A stretch of DNA of 64,000 nt from Christiangramia aestuarii (lineage in GTDB: Bacteria > Bacteroidota > Bacteroidia > Flavobacteriales > Flavobacteriaceae): positions 62,001 through 126,000 of the forward strand of contig NZ_VJVW01000003.1 in assembly GCF_009735585.1 (NCBI RefSeq), given 5' to 3'. A program made the translations under genes and the position numbers. This document shows positions 63,023 through 64,000 of the stretch, one piece after another. Under the pieces are notes generated by a model that saw only the letters and a list, made by a program, of their open reading frames with translations, was not told the DNA's origin and did no database searches. Every line of letters begins with the position of its first letter. Within the stretch, counting starts at the first letter, position 1.

Positions 63023-64000
63023 ATGAATTATATTCTTTTTGATGGTGAAGTGAGAAAGGAGCTTTTGCCATTCACCTTTACAAGGCCGGTGGCAGATATC
63101 AGGATCGGTATCCTGAGCATTCGTGAAAAATGGGAAAAGTTACTCTCTGCAGAGACTTCGACTAAAACAGAAGATTACCTTAGCGGGAAGTGGCCTCAAC
63201 AGCTTGAAAAAGAGAATATATTTATCAATTCAACTTTTATTCCTACAGGAGAACTGGCAGAGAAGGTGAAGAACCTGAAACCCGGGGAAAAGCTAGTTTC
63301 TGGAGATGAGCTTATAGCTTATTTTGCAGGGGATGGAGGAGAGCCAGACCTGGAATCTTTAAAGGAAGTTAGGTTTGACCAGGAAATTCTAAAACTATCT
63401 CATACCTGGGAGATATTTTCTAAAAACGATAAGGCCATTGCGCTGGATTTTGAGATACTTACCAAAGAAAGAGAATCTCAGAAAATAGATGCTTCCAATT
63501 TCGTAAAGGCAGAAGAGAATATTTTTATCGAGGAAGGTGCGGTTGTAGAAAACTGTTCCTTGAATGCTTCAGCCGGCCCCATCTATATTGGCAAAAATGC
63601 AACTATTATGGAAGGTTCCCTCATTCGCGGGCCTTTTGCGATTTGTGAGGGCGCCACGGTGAAAATGGGCGCTAAGATCTACGGTGCCACTACCATCGGG
63701 CCTTTTTGCAAGGTAGGAGGGGAAGTGAACAATTCGGTCTTGTTCCAGAATTCTAATAAAGGGCACGAAGGCTTTCTTGGTAATTCGGTGCTCGGTGAAT
63801 GGTGTAATATTGGGGCAGACACCAATAATTCTAACCTTAAGAATAATTATGCCGAAGTTAGGCTTTGGAACTACAATACCGAAAACTTTGCAAGGACAGG
63901 TCTGCAATTCTGTGGGTTAATTATGGGAGACCACAGTAAATGCGGGATTAATACCATGTTTAATACCGGAACAGTAATAGGGGTTAGTGCCAATATCTTT
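63023..64000 (+). CDS. GlmU-family putative sugar nucleotidyltransferase (partial)
   Basis: 326 codons are present and the gene runs beyond the right edge. MNYILFDGEVRKELLPFTFT and RPVADIRIGILSIREKWEKL form the N-terminus; a left-handed beta-helix follows from about residue 175, with hexapeptide-like turns (IEEGAVVENCSL, IYIGKNATIMEGSLIRG, AKIYGATTIGPFCKVGGEV, NSVLGEWCNIGADTNNS). Family knowledge: these GlmU-related proteins of Bacteroidota have the nucleotidyltransferase-like and acyltransferase-like halves but are distinct from canonical GlmU (about 390 residues total). The activity is unproven. Confidence 0.82.
   Translation, partial: MNYILFDGEVRKELLPFTFTRPVADIRIGILSIREKWEKLLSAETSTKTEDYLSGKWPQQLEKENIFINSTFIPTGELAEKVKNLKPGEKLVSGDELIAYFAGDGGEPDLESLKEVRFDQEILKLSHTWEIFSKNDKAIALDFEILTKERESQKIDASNFVKAEENIFIEEGAVVENCSLNASAGPIYIGKNATIMEGSLIRGPFAICEGATVKMGAKIYGATTIGPFCKVGGEVNNSVLFQNSNKGHEGFLGNSVLGEWCNIGADTNNSNLKNNYAEVRLWNYNTENFARTGLQFCGLIMGDHSKCGINTMFNTGTVIGVSANIF

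Overview
The window comes from a member of the Bacteroidota, most likely a marine Flavobacteriaceae close to Gramella/Christiangramia. The evidence is a SusC/SusD pair, many short lipoprotein signal peptides, moderate-to-low GC, near absence of Shine-Dalgarno sequences, and recurring TAnnTTTG (-7) promoter elements. The genus is inference; no rRNA is present. I see no tRNA, rRNA, CRISPR array, transposase or prophage gene.

Layout. (1) 1-4.3 kb: nucleoside-permease-type MFS transporter (cut by the left edge) and a secreted TIM-barrel sugar isomerase/epimerase, divergent from a GMC oxidoreductase and a gluconate-dehydrogenase-subunit-3-like protein; together these resemble a periplasmic glucoside-3-dehydrogenase / 3-keto-sugar module. 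(2) 4.5-21.4 kb: SusC, SusD, three tandem ~1,100-residue VCBS/ASPIC-UnbV lipoproteins, a vanadium-haloperoxidase-type PAP2 lipoprotein with all vanadate-site motifs, and a membrane-anchored SRPBCC/GyrI-like protein; stop/start overlaps indicate one operon. (3) 21.4-30.5 kb: lipid kinase divergent from an App1-type phosphatidate phosphatase, a large sortilin/BNR propeller protein, PRC-barrel protein with a small membrane protein, dienelactone hydrolase, M28 peptidase, YtxH protein. (4) 30.5-37.6 kb: OtsAB trehalose synthesis fusion, GH15 hydrolase and two MscS channels, an osmotic-stress cluster. (5) 37.8-39.9 kb: two convergent zinc metalloprotease lipoproteins.

(6) 40.0-48.4 kb: fatty-acid beta-oxidation operon marR-fadB-(four-helix-bundle gene)-fadA-fadE, with fadD just upstream. 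A perfect 18-bp palindrome lies in the marR promoter. (7) 48.5-57.1 kb: purL, a DUF4377-like lipoprotein, an RsmB-type RNA methyltransferase, a small BNR lipoprotein, and an ECF sigma / anti-sigma-like / Spy-like sensor operon. (8) 57.4-64 kb: ABC exporter, phosphoglucomutase, GT2 glycosyltransferase and DUF4199 operon, ribosomal protein L31 type B, and a GlmU-family protein cut by the right edge.

The most unusual structure is at the fad operon. The four-helix-bundle (23S rRNA intervening-sequence-type) gene sits exactly between the fadB stop and the fadA start, enclosed by two inverted 31-bp arms built of degenerate 7-bp units. On the other side of fadA, between fadA and fadE, there is a gene-less element of the same architecture (inverted arms of 7-bp units with a different core). 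This looks like a full-length and a miniature member of an uncharacterised class of repeat/cassette. It is a hypothesis from the sequence and was not compared with any database.
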